Shown: one piece after another, positions 43,967 through 50,786 of the stretch
How the letters are laid out: every line of letters begins with the position of its first letter
Numbering within the stretch: position 1 is the first letter of the stretch
Assembly (NCBI GenBank): GCA_963791225.1
Contig: CAWBRV010000008.1
Coordinates: 1-64,000 of the forward strand
Length of the DNA: 64,000 nt
Reading direction: 5' to 3'
Source of the DNA: PALSA-612 sp963791225
GTDB taxonomy: Bacteria; Actinomycetota; Thermoleophilia; Gaiellales; Gaiellaceae
Translations under genes and position numbers: made by a program
The notes under the pieces: generated by a model
Database searches by the model: none
Told to the model about the DNA's origin: nothing
The model's input: the letters and a program-made list of their open reading frames with translations, nothing else

Positions 43967-43995
43967 AACCTAACCCGCCGTTTCTCACTTGTCAA
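43967..43995 (-). promoter_or_regulatory. Promoter of the aromatic uptake and degradation operon
   Basis: On the minus strand TTGACA (43990-43995) and TAGGTT (43967-43972) are spaced by exactly 17 bases. The predicted transcript starts near 43960, about 26 bases before the ATG, with room for the GGAGG site. The -35 box lies only 10 bases from the -10 box of the divergent IclR gene, so one bound regulator could control both. Confidence 0.65.
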
Positions 43996-44005
43996 GACAC
44001 TGTTT

Positions 44006-44011
44006 TAGTAT
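44006..44011 (+). promoter_or_regulatory. -10 box of a probable leaderless promoter (IclR regulator)
   Basis: TAGTAT lies seven bases before the ATG at 44019, and no ribosome site is present, so the transcript probably begins at the start codon. Confidence 0.5.
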
Positions 44012-44018
44012 TCAGGAC

Positions 44019-44813
44019 ATGACTGCGACCGGCGTCAGCAGCTCCCAGTCGCTCGAGCGCGGCCTCGCCATCCTCGCAGAGTTCCGGCCTTCGGCGCCCG
44101 AACTCGGGATCAGCGATCTCGCCCGGGCGCTCGGCCTGAGCCGCAGCACGTCGCACCGCTACGTGGCCACCCTCGCACGCCTTGGCTACCTGGAGCAGAA
44201 CCCGCAGACGCGCAAGTACCGACTCGGGCCGCGGGTGCTCGACCTCGGCTTCTCGGCGATCAACTCGATGGAGCTCCGGCAGATCTCCGCACCGCATCTG
44301 CAGCAGCTCTCGGACGAGACGGGACGGACCGTGAACATGGCGATCCTCGACGGCGCCGACATCGTCTACATCGAGCGCTGCCGGACCTCCGGCCCCGGGC
44401 AGCGCGAGATCGACCTCGCGCTCCACGTCGGCTCCCGACTCCCCGCCTACTGCACCTCGCTCGGCAAGGTGCTGCTCGCGTACCTGCCCCCGGACGAGCA
44501 GACCGAGCTGATCGACCGGATGCAGCTCATGGACCGCGGGCCGAACACGATCACGACGAAGAGTGCGCTCGTCGCCGAGCTCAAGCGGGTGCGCCACCGG
44601 GGCGTCGCCGTCAACAACGAAGAGCTCGCCTACGGCCTGCGCTCGATGGCGGTCCCCGTCTGGGGGCAGGAAGGGAGGGTCGTGGCGGCGATCAACCTCG
44701 CCGTCCACCGTTCGACGGCCTCGATCGAGGATCTCGTCGACCGCCTCAGCCCGACGATGACGAGAGCCGCCGCGGAGATCTCAGCCCGGCTCGGCTACCG
44801 GCCCACGGGCTGA
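44019..44813 (+). CDS. IclR-family transcriptional regulator of the aromatic operon
   Basis: A 264-residue IclR-type protein. Residues about 8-70 are a winged helix-turn-helix (SLERGLAILAEF, GISDLARALGLSRSTSHRYV). The rest is the ligand-binding domain with YIERCRTSGPGQ and SLGKVLLAYLP, and GVAVNNEELAYGLRSMAVPVW, as in PcaR/PobR/PcaU-type regulators. It is divergent from the uptake and beta-ketoadipate operon and most likely controls it in response to an aromatic acid or pathway intermediate. The ATG at 44019 is favoured because it lies seven bases past a TAGTAT box. Confidence 0.93.
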   Translation: MTATGVSSSQSLERGLAILAEFRPSAPELGISDLARALGLSRSTSHRYVATLARLGYLEQNPQTRKYRLGPRVLDLGFSAINSMELRQISAPHLQQLSDETGRTVNMAILDGADIVYIERCRTSGPGQREIDLALHVGSRLPAYCTSLGKVLLAYLPPDEQTELIDRMQLMDRGPNTITTKSALVAELKRVRHRGVAVNNEELAYGLRSMAVPVWGQEGRVVAAINLAVHRSTASIEDLVDRLSPTMTRAAAEISARLGYRPTG

Positions 44814-44819
44814 GCGTGC

Positions 44820-44847
44820 GGGAGGGGACGGAGGCCCGCCCCCTCCC
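44820..44847. terminator. Hairpin between convergent IclR and CHRD genes
   Basis: GGGAGGGG (44820-44827) and CCCCTCCC (44840-44847) make a perfect 8-base GC stem around a 12-base loop. It lies between the two stop codons, so it could serve both strands. There is no T-run on either side, as is usual for actinobacterial terminators. Confidence 0.6.
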
Positions 44848-44855
44848 TGCGAGGA

Positions 44856-45491
44856 TTAGCGGCCGACCGCGAAGCCGATCGTCGTCCGCGTGATCTGGCC
44901 GCGGATCTCACCGCTCGGGTGCGCGGCCGTATCGACGTTCACGTACGAGTCGCCGCCGGCGAGGCTCGTCGCCTGGTCGGCGCCGACCGCGGCCATCCCG
45001 TGCGCCGTCGACTGGCACGGCCCGCACAGCACGAACGCCGGTGCCGCAGCGTGGCCGGCAGCCGCCAGATGGATGTCGGCGGCCGTGGCCGGACCGCTCA
45101 GGCCCGAGACGGAGAGCCGCCAGACGAGCCGCCACTGACCCGCCGCGCCCGGCAGAACGACTGCACCGGTGCCGCAGTTGATCCGGATCGGCAGCCCGCT
45201 GCGGCGAGGCGGTGCGAGGACCTTGCAGCCCGCGAGCGAGGCGATTCTCGCCGCCCCGATTCCGGTTCGGAAGAGCACGCCGTGGAAGTGGCCGATGGCG
45301 CCCGCAGGCGCCTGGACGGCCGGAACCTCCTGGCTCGGCGTCAGCGTCGCCGTCAGCCGGAATGCCGACGCATGGACGGCGGCGCGTGAGGCGGCCGCCG
45401 AGCCTGCTGCGAGCACGATGCCGGTGGCAACGATCGCGAGCACAGCGCCGAGCGGGACGAGCGTGCGAAGTCGTGTCGAGTACTTGCTCAT
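44856..45491 (-). CDS. Secreted CHRD-domain protein
   Basis: A 211-residue exported protein. The start at 45491 is preceded by GGGGG, then a signal peptide to about residue 35 and a CHRD domain: RLTATLTPSQEVPAVQAPAG at its start, AADIHLAAAGHAA in the middle and DSYVNVDTAAHPSGEIRGQI at its end. Four or five cysteines may form disulfides. CHRD domains are extracellular beta-rich binding modules first seen in chordin, and bacterial roles are unknown. Probably a single-gene unit with an inverted repeat in its upstream region. Confidence 0.85.
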   Translation of the reverse strand: MSKYSTRLRTLVPLGAVLAIVATGIVLAAGSAAASRAAVHASAFRLTATLTPSQEVPAVQAPAGAIGHFHGVLFRTGIGAARIASLAGCKVLAPPRRSGLPIRINCGTGAVVLPGAAGQWRLVWRLSVSGLSGPATAADIHLAAAGHAAAPAFVLCGPCQSTAHGMAAVGADQATSLAGGDSYVNVDTAAHPSGEIRGQITRTTIGFAVGR

Positions 45492-45546
45492 GTCGTTCCC
45501 CCTTTCAGGACGGCACGTGAGTGCCTGGCCTCTCTTTACCCCTCGG

Positions 45547-45570
45547 CGTTCGTTCTCTACGCCACGAACG
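45547..45570. promoter_or_regulatory. Inverted repeat upstream of the CHRD gene
   Basis: CGTTCGT (45547-45553) and ACGAACG (45564-45570) are perfect arms around 10 bases, 56 to 79 bases before the CHRD start codon. GGGTAA follows on the minus strand nearer the gene, which resembles a stress-sigma -10 box. An operator is the simplest reading. Confidence 0.4.
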
Positions 45571-45605
45571 TAAAAGGGCTGCAAAACCCGGGGCTGTGGG
45601 GCGCG

Positions 45606-46376
45606 CTACTCGGGCGTCACGTACGCGGCCGTGAGCCCGCCGTCGACCACGAACGTCGCGCCGTTCACGTACGACGACTCGTCGGAAGCGAGGAAGAGCG
45701 CCGCGTTGACGATCTCCCGCGGCGTGCCGAGGCGCCCCGTCGGCCAGTGCACGCGCCGCCGCTCGAGCGCCGCTGGGTCGGAGCCGTAGATCGAGAGCAG
45801 GAGCGGCGTCTCCACGGGGCCGGGACAGAGGGCGTTGACGCGGATCCCCTGGCGCGCGAACTGGACGGCGAGCTCGCGCGTCATCGCGAGCACGGCGCCT
45901 TTCGACGCGGTGTAGGAGATCTGCGAGGTCGCGGCGCCGAGGATCGCCACGAACGAGGCGACGTTCACGACGGAGCCGCCGCCGCGCTCGAGCAACCGCG
46001 GGATGCCGTGCTTGCAGCAGAGGAAGACCCCCTTCGCGTTGACGTCCTGGACGCGCTGCCAGGCCTCGACGGACGTGTCGAGGATCGACGCGTCGTCCGC
46101 CGGCGAGATGCCCGCGTTGTTGTAGAGGACGTCGATCCCGCCGAAGCGCTCGACGGTGGCGGCCATCATCTCCTCGACGGCGCCCTCGTCCGCGACGTCG
46201 ATGCGGGCGGCGAACGCCTCGCCGGTGCACATCTCGACGGTCTCCTCGACGGCGTCGAGCACGACGTCGGCCGCGCAGACACGTGCTCCCTCGGCCGTGA
46301 ACAGCATCGCCGCCTCGCGGCCCATGCCGCCGCCGGCACCCGTGATCACGCAGACCTTCCCGTTCAGCCGTCCCAC
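45606..46376 (-). CDS. Short-chain dehydrogenase/reductase
   Basis: A 256-residue classical SDR: TGAGGGMG (cofactor loop), ADVV and DV acidic contacts favouring NAD, NNAG, catalytic Ser region, YTASKG (Tyr and Lys) and CPGPVETPL. It oxidises an alcohol or reduces a ketone in the cytosol. GTG at 46376 has AGGAGGG four bases before it. Third gene of the run GS-like ligase, aldehyde dehydrogenase, SDR, seven bases after the aldehyde dehydrogenase stop, so it probably acts on the same amine-derived compound. Confidence 0.9.
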   Translation of the reverse strand: MGRLNGKVCVITGAGGGMGREAAMLFTAEGARVCAADVVLDAVEETVEMCTGEAFAARIDVADEGAVEEMMAATVERFGGIDVLYNNAGISPADDASILDTSVEAWQRVQDVNAKGVFLCCKHGIPRLLERGGGSVVNVASFVAILGAATSQISYTASKGAVLAMTRELAVQFARQGIRVNALCPGPVETPLLLSIYGSDPAALERRRVHWPTGRLGTPREIVNAALFLASDESSYVNGATFVVDGGLTAAYVTPE

Positions 46377-46383
46377 GACCCTC

Positions 46384-47739
46384 CTATCCCTGCGTCGAGT
46401 AGTACACGTTCTTGACCTCGGAGTAGCCGTCGAGGCCGTGCATGCCGAGCTCGCGGCCGAACCCCGACTGCTTCATGCCGCCGAACGGGGTCGAGACGCG
46501 GACCGAGCTGTTCGAGTTGATCGAGATCACTCCCGTGTCGAGCGCTCTCGCGACGCGGAGGGCCCGGCCTCCGTCGCGCGTCCAGATCGAGCCCGAGAGG
46601 CCGTACGGCGTGTCGTTCGCGATCCGGACAGCCTCGTCCTCGCCGTTGAACGGGATCAGCGCCGCGATCGGGCCGAAGACCTCCTCGCGCGCGACCCGGT
46701 CGTCGTTCGTCGCCTGGACGAGCGTGCACGGGAACCAGAAGCCGGCGCCATGCGGTGCGTCGCCGCGGTAGACGATCTCGGCGTCGTCGAGGAACGACGC
46801 GACGGTCTCACGGTGCGCGGCCGAGATCAGCGGCCCCATCTCCGTCGCCTCGTCGGCCGGGTCGCCGACCCTGAGGGCCGAGGTCGCTCGCACGAGGTGG
46901 TCGAGGAACTCGTCGAAGACCGGCTGCTCGACGAGGATCCTGGAGCGGGCGCAGCAGTCCTGGCCGGCGTTGTCGAAGACGGCGTACGGCGCCGCGGCCG
47001 CGGCCCGCTCGAGGTCGGCGTCGGCGAAGACGACGTTCGCCGACTTCCCCCCGAGCTCGAGCGTGACTCGCTTGATCGTGGCGGCGGCGCCCTCCATCAC
47101 CGTGCGGCCGACCTCGGTCGAACCGGTGAAGCCGATCTTCGCCACGTCGGGGTGCTCGACCAGCCGCTGCCCGACGACGGAGCCCTTGCCGACGACGACG
47201 TTGACGACGCCCTCCGGGATCCCCGCGTCCAGGACGAGCTCGGCGAGGCGGACAGCCGAGAGCGGGGTCAACTCGGCCGGCTTGAGCACGACCGTGTTGC
47301 CGCAGGCGAGCGCCGGCCCGAGCTTCCAGGAGGCGATGTTGAGTGGGAAGTTCCAGGGGACGATCAGCCCCACGACCCCGAGCGGCTCGCGGAAGGTCAT
47401 GTCGACGCCGCCCGCCACGGGGATCGTCTGGCCGTGGTGCTTGTCGACCGCGCCCGCGTAGAAGTGGAAGACGTCGGCGACCATGCCGACCTCGCCGCGG
47501 GCCCCGCCGATCGGCTTGCCGACGTTCTGCGACTCGATCCGCGCCAGCTCCTCGGCGTGCTCCTCGACGAGGGTCGCGAGGCGGCGCAGGAGGCGCGCCC
47601 GGTCCTGCGGCGCCACCGCCCGCCAGGCCGGGAAGGCGTCGCGCGCGCGGGCGACGGCGGCGTCGGTCTCCTCGACCCCGGCCTGCTCCAGCTCGGCGAT
47701 CGGCTGCTCGGTGGCCGGGTTGAGGACGGTCAGGGCCAT
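46384..47739 (-). CDS. NAD(P)-dependent aldehyde dehydrogenase
   Basis: A 451-residue aldehyde dehydrogenase. It has VVGLIVPWNFPLNIASWKLG, FTGSTEVG (cofactor), LELGGKS (general-base Glu), the catalytic Cys in NAGQDCCARSR, and EVFGPIAALIPF. It most resembles betaine-aldehyde and gamma-glutamyl-aminobutyraldehyde dehydrogenases. Slightly shorter than the usual 475-495 residues, mostly at the N-terminus. Only two bases separate it from the glutamine-synthetase-like gene, which supports a gamma-glutamylated amine route: ligation to Glu, oxidation, then aldehyde to acid. Confidence 0.92.
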   Translation of the reverse strand: MALTVLNPATEQPIAELEQAGVEETDAAVARARDAFPAWRAVAPQDRARLLRRLATLVEEHAEELARIESQNVGKPIGGARGEVGMVADVFHFYAGAVDKHHGQTIPVAGGVDMTFREPLGVVGLIVPWNFPLNIASWKLGPALACGNTVVLKPAELTPLSAVRLAELVLDAGIPEGVVNVVVGKGSVVGQRLVEHPDVAKIGFTGSTEVGRTVMEGAAATIKRVTLELGGKSANVVFADADLERAAAAAPYAVFDNAGQDCCARSRILVEQPVFDEFLDHLVRATSALRVGDPADEATEMGPLISAAHRETVASFLDDAEIVYRGDAPHGAGFWFPCTLVQATNDDRVAREEVFGPIAALIPFNGEDEAVRIANDTPYGLSGSIWTRDGGRALRVARALDTGVISINSNSSVRVSTPFGGMKQSGFGRELGMHGLDGYSEVKNVYYSTQG

Positions 47740-47741
47740 GC

Positions 47742-49076
47742 CTAGCCGCGCTCGAAGAGGCGCTCGCGCTCGTAGCAGGTGACGACGGCGTCGAAGAGCT
47801 GCTGTTCCGTGCGGGCGTAGTTGAGGTAGTGGTCGACCACGTCGTCGCCGAGGGCGGCGCGGGCGACCTGGCCCGTCTCGAGCGCCGAGATCGCGTCCCT
47901 CAACGTCGACGGAAAGCGCTCCGCGTCGGAGACGTACGCGTTGCCGGCGAGCGCCGCGGGAAGCTCGAGGCCCTGCTCGATCCCGTGCAGACCCGCGGCG
48001 ATCAGCGTCGCGAACGCGAGGTACGGGTTCACGTCGGCGCCGGGAATCCGAATCTCGGCGCGCCGCGAGGAGCCGTGGCCGACGACCCGGAAGCCGCACG
48101 TGCGGTTGTCGTGACCCCAGGCGAGCGTGGTCGGGGCCCAGCTCCCGACGACGAAGCGCTTGTACGAGTTGATCGTCGGCGCGAAGAAGATCGCCAGCTC
48201 GCGGGCGCACGCGATCTGCCCGGCCAGGAACTGCGAGAACACGGCCTCGTCGTCTGCGAACGCGTTCTGCCCGTCCCGCCACAGGCTCGAATGGATGTGG
48301 CACGAGGAGCCGACCTCGGTGTGGAACGGCTTGGCCATGAAGGTGATCGAGCAGTCCTCCTGGTGGGCGATCTCCTTGGCGCCGTTCTTGTAGACGACGT
48401 GGTCGTCGGCGGCGCGCAGCGCGTCGGCGAAGCGGAAGTTGATCTCGTGCTGGCCCGGCCCGGCCTCGCCCTTCGAGCTCTCGACCCTCATACCCGCCTG
48501 CTTCATCTCCAGCCGGATCCGGCGCAGGAGCGGCTCGTCGTAGGTCGAGGCGAGGATGTGGTAGTCGAGCACGTAGGGCACGGACGGCGTCAGGTCCCGG
48601 TAGTGGAGCTCGCGCGCCTCCTCGTAGGTCTCGCGGAAGAGGAAGAACTCGAGCTCGGAGCCGACCATCGGCGTGAAGCCGACCGCCTCGGCGCGCTCGA
48701 TCTGCTTTCGCAGGACCTGCCGCGGCGAGGGTGCGACGGGTGTGCTGTCGTGCCAGAGCACGTCACAGAGGACGAGCGCCGTCCCCTCGAGCCAGGGGAC
48801 GCGCCGGAGCGTCGCGTGGTCGGGCCGCAGGTCGAAGTCGCCGTAGCCGCGCTCCCAGCTCGCCATCTCGTAGCCGGGGACGGGATCCATCTCCATGTCC
48901 AGCGCGAGCAGGTAGTTGCAGCCCTCGACGGGATGGCCGGCGTCGTGCTCCTCGAGGAAGAAGTCCGCGTCGAGCCGCTTGCCGATCAGCCGCCCCTGCA
49001 TGTCCGTGAACGCGGCGATGACCGTATCGACGACGCCGAGCTCGACGTCCTCCCGGAGCTGTTCGAGGGTCAGCAC
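47742..49076 (-). CDS. Glutamine-synthetase-like gamma-glutamyl amine ligase (PuuA/GlnA3/GlnA4 type)
   Basis: A 444-residue GS-fold ligase. It keeps the metal-site segments (GSELEFFLF, GPGQHEINFRF), ITFMAKPFHTEVGSSCHIHSSL (ATP-side His), and NSYKRFVVGSWAPTT. Next to an aldehyde dehydrogenase and a permease it is better read as a ligase joining glutamate to a polyamine or ethanolamine, as PuuA or the Streptomyces GlnA3/GlnA4 enzymes do, than as the housekeeping GS. GTG at 49076 lies six bases from TAGGAT and lacks a ribosome site, so translation is probably leaderless. Confidence 0.88.
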   Translation of the reverse strand: MLTLEQLREDVELGVVDTVIAAFTDMQGRLIGKRLDADFFLEEHDAGHPVEGCNYLLALDMEMDPVPGYEMASWERGYGDFDLRPDHATLRRVPWLEGTALVLCDVLWHDSTPVAPSPRQVLRKQIERAEAVGFTPMVGSELEFFLFRETYEEARELHYRDLTPSVPYVLDYHILASTYDEPLLRRIRLEMKQAGMRVESSKGEAGPGQHEINFRFADALRAADDHVVYKNGAKEIAHQEDCSITFMAKPFHTEVGSSCHIHSSLWRDGQNAFADDEAVFSQFLAGQIACARELAIFFAPTINSYKRFVVGSWAPTTLAWGHDNRTCGFRVVGHGSSRRAEIRIPGADVNPYLAFATLIAAGLHGIEQGLELPAALAGNAYVSDAERFPSTLRDAISALETGQVARAALGDDVVDHYLNYARTEQQLFDAVVTCYERERLFERG

Positions 49077-49082
49077 GAGCCG

Positions 49083-49088
49083 ATCCTA
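49083..49088 (-). promoter_or_regulatory. -10 box of a probable leaderless promoter (GS-like ligase operon)
   Basis: TAGGAT on the minus strand ends six bases before the GTG at 49076. The same TAGGATCGGC string precedes the kinase gene at 54093. Confidence 0.5.
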
Positions 49089-49109
49089 CGACACGCTCGG
49101 CCCGTCGCC

Positions 49110-49139
49110 TTGACTTTACGCGGCAACTGACGGTGAATA
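49110..49139 (+). promoter_or_regulatory. Candidate promoter of the permease gene
   Basis: TTGACT (49110-49115) and TGAATA (49134-49139) are 18 bases apart and read toward the permease. The downstream leader of about 30 bases contains GGAAGGAGG. Confidence 0.4.
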
Positions 49140-49172
49140 CGCCCAGCTCTCAAAGGCGGAAGGAGGAATCAG

Positions 49173-50780
49173 TTGAGTACCACGGCAGCGCCTGTTCCCG
49201 AGTTCCACACCTCGGAGGACGAGAAGGTTCTTCACAAGCTCGGCTACGCCCAGGAGCTCCTGCGCGCGATGGGCGTGTTCCGGAACTTCGCGATCTCGTT
49301 CACGATCATCTCGATCCTGGCGGGATGTCTCACCTCGTACGTCTTCGCGTACCAGTGGGGCGGCCCGGTCTCCGTCACCTGGGGCTGGCTCATCGTCGGC
49401 ACCTTCACGATCACCGTCGCGCTCTCGATGGGGGAGATCGCCTCGGCCTACCCGACCGCCGGCGGCCTCTACTACTGGTCGTCGAAGCTCGGCAGCCCGG
49501 CGTGGGGCTGGTTCACGGGCTGGTTCAACCTGATCGGGCTGATCGGGATCGTCGGCGCGGTCGGCTACGGCCTCGCGACGTTCGCCACCGCACTCTGCAA
49601 CCTGTGGTGGGACTACCCGAACGACCGGCAGCACATCTTCTGGCTCTTCTGCGCGTTCATGGCCCTCTGCACCCTGATCAACGTCTTCGACGTGCGGATC
49701 ACGTCGCTGATCAACGGGATCTCCGCCTACTGGCACGTGATCGGTGTGCTCATCATCGTGTTCGCCTGCATCATCGTGCCCGACAGCCACCAGTCGGCCT
49801 CGTACGTCTTTACGAAGACGATCAACAACTCCGGCTTCTCGGGCCAGAGTTGGGGGCAAGGGATGTTCTGGGTGATCTTCGCGATCGGCTCGGTCGGGAT
49901 GGCGCAGTACACGCTGACCGGCTACGACGCCTCCGCGCACATGGCCGAGGAGACGCACAAGGCGTCGCGCTCCGCAGCCGTCGGCATGGTCTGGGCCGTC
50001 ATCGTGTCGGTTGTCGCCGGCTTCATCCTGCTGCTGGCGGTCACCTTCGCGATTCCGAGCACCTCGGGCGCGCTCGCCGCCGGCTCGGCCGTCGTGACCT
50101 ACATCTGGACAGCATCGATGGGCTCCAAGTGGGCCGAGGTCCTGCTCTTCATCATCGTGTGCGCGCAGACCTTCTGTCTGACCGCCTGCATCACGTCCGG
50201 CTCGCGGATGCTGTTCGCGTTCTCGCGTGACCGCGCCGTACCCGGTCACCAGGCCTGGCGCACGGTGTCGCGCCACCGCGTGCCCGTCTGGGCCGCGCTC
50301 GCGATCGGCTCGCTCGGCTTCCTGCTGCTGCTGCCCACCTACTGGAACAACCTGACGGGCTACCTGGTGGGGACATCGGTCGGGACGACCGGGCTCTACA
50401 TCGCGTTCATCCTGCCGGTGATCCTCCGCCTCAAGGCAGGCACGAGCTTCCAGCACGGCGCCTGGAGCCTCGGCAAGCACCACAAGTGGATCAACTGGAT
50501 CGCGATCGTATGGGTCGTCTTCATCTCGATCGTCTTCATGCTCCCGTACTACCCGGGCGGCCTCCCCTGGAACTCCGGGTGGGACTGGAACCTCGCCAAC
50601 TACGCGCCGGTCACGATCGGCGGCGCGTTCCTCCTCTTCGGAGGCTGGTGGGTCCTCTCCGCGCACAAGTGGTTCGAGGGACCCGTGCGGATGGGCACCG
50701 ACGAGGAACTCGAAGCCCTGGAGGCCCAGCAGGAGAAGCAGTTCCTGCTCCCGGCCGACACGGCCTACGAGACCACCTAG
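49173..50780 (+). CDS. APC-superfamily permease (GABA/choline/polyamine type)
   Basis: A 535-residue transporter with about 12 helices. It begins DEKVLHKLGYAQELLRAMGV and has SISFTIISILAG-like and SMGEIASAYPTAGGLYYWSS segments, a pattern shared with the GABA/choline permease branch of the APC family. GWD at the end of the last loop leads to a cytosolic acidic tail (EELEALEAQQEKQ). Start TTG at 49173 is fixed by GGAGG eight bases upstream. It is divergent from the GS-like ligase operon and should bring in the amine that the ligase uses. Confidence 0.92.
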   Translation: MSTTAAPVPEFHTSEDEKVLHKLGYAQELLRAMGVFRNFAISFTIISILAGCLTSYVFAYQWGGPVSVTWGWLIVGTFTITVALSMGEIASAYPTAGGLYYWSSKLGSPAWGWFTGWFNLIGLIGIVGAVGYGLATFATALCNLWWDYPNDRQHIFWLFCAFMALCTLINVFDVRITSLINGISAYWHVIGVLIIVFACIIVPDSHQSASYVFTKTINNSGFSGQSWGQGMFWVIFAIGSVGMAQYTLTGYDASAHMAEETHKASRSAAVGMVWAVIVSVVAGFILLLAVTFAIPSTSGALAAGSAVVTYIWTASMGSKWAEVLLFIIVCAQTFCLTACITSGSRMLFAFSRDRAVPGHQAWRTVSRHRVPVWAALAIGSLGFLLLLPTYWNNLTGYLVGTSVGTTGLYIAFILPVILRLKAGTSFQHGAWSLGKHHKWINWIAIVWVVFISIVFMLPYYPGGLPWNSGWDWNLANYAPVTIGGAFLLFGGWWVLSAHKWFEGPVRMGTDEELEALEAQQEKQFLLPADTAYETT

Positions 50781-50786
50781 CGATCG

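Noticed and set aside
47742..49076. Housekeeping glutamine synthetase (glnA)
   Set aside because: Operon partners (aldehyde dehydrogenase, SDR, divergent amine permease) and the overall variant sequence fit a gamma-glutamyl amine ligase better, so the glnA symbol was not used.
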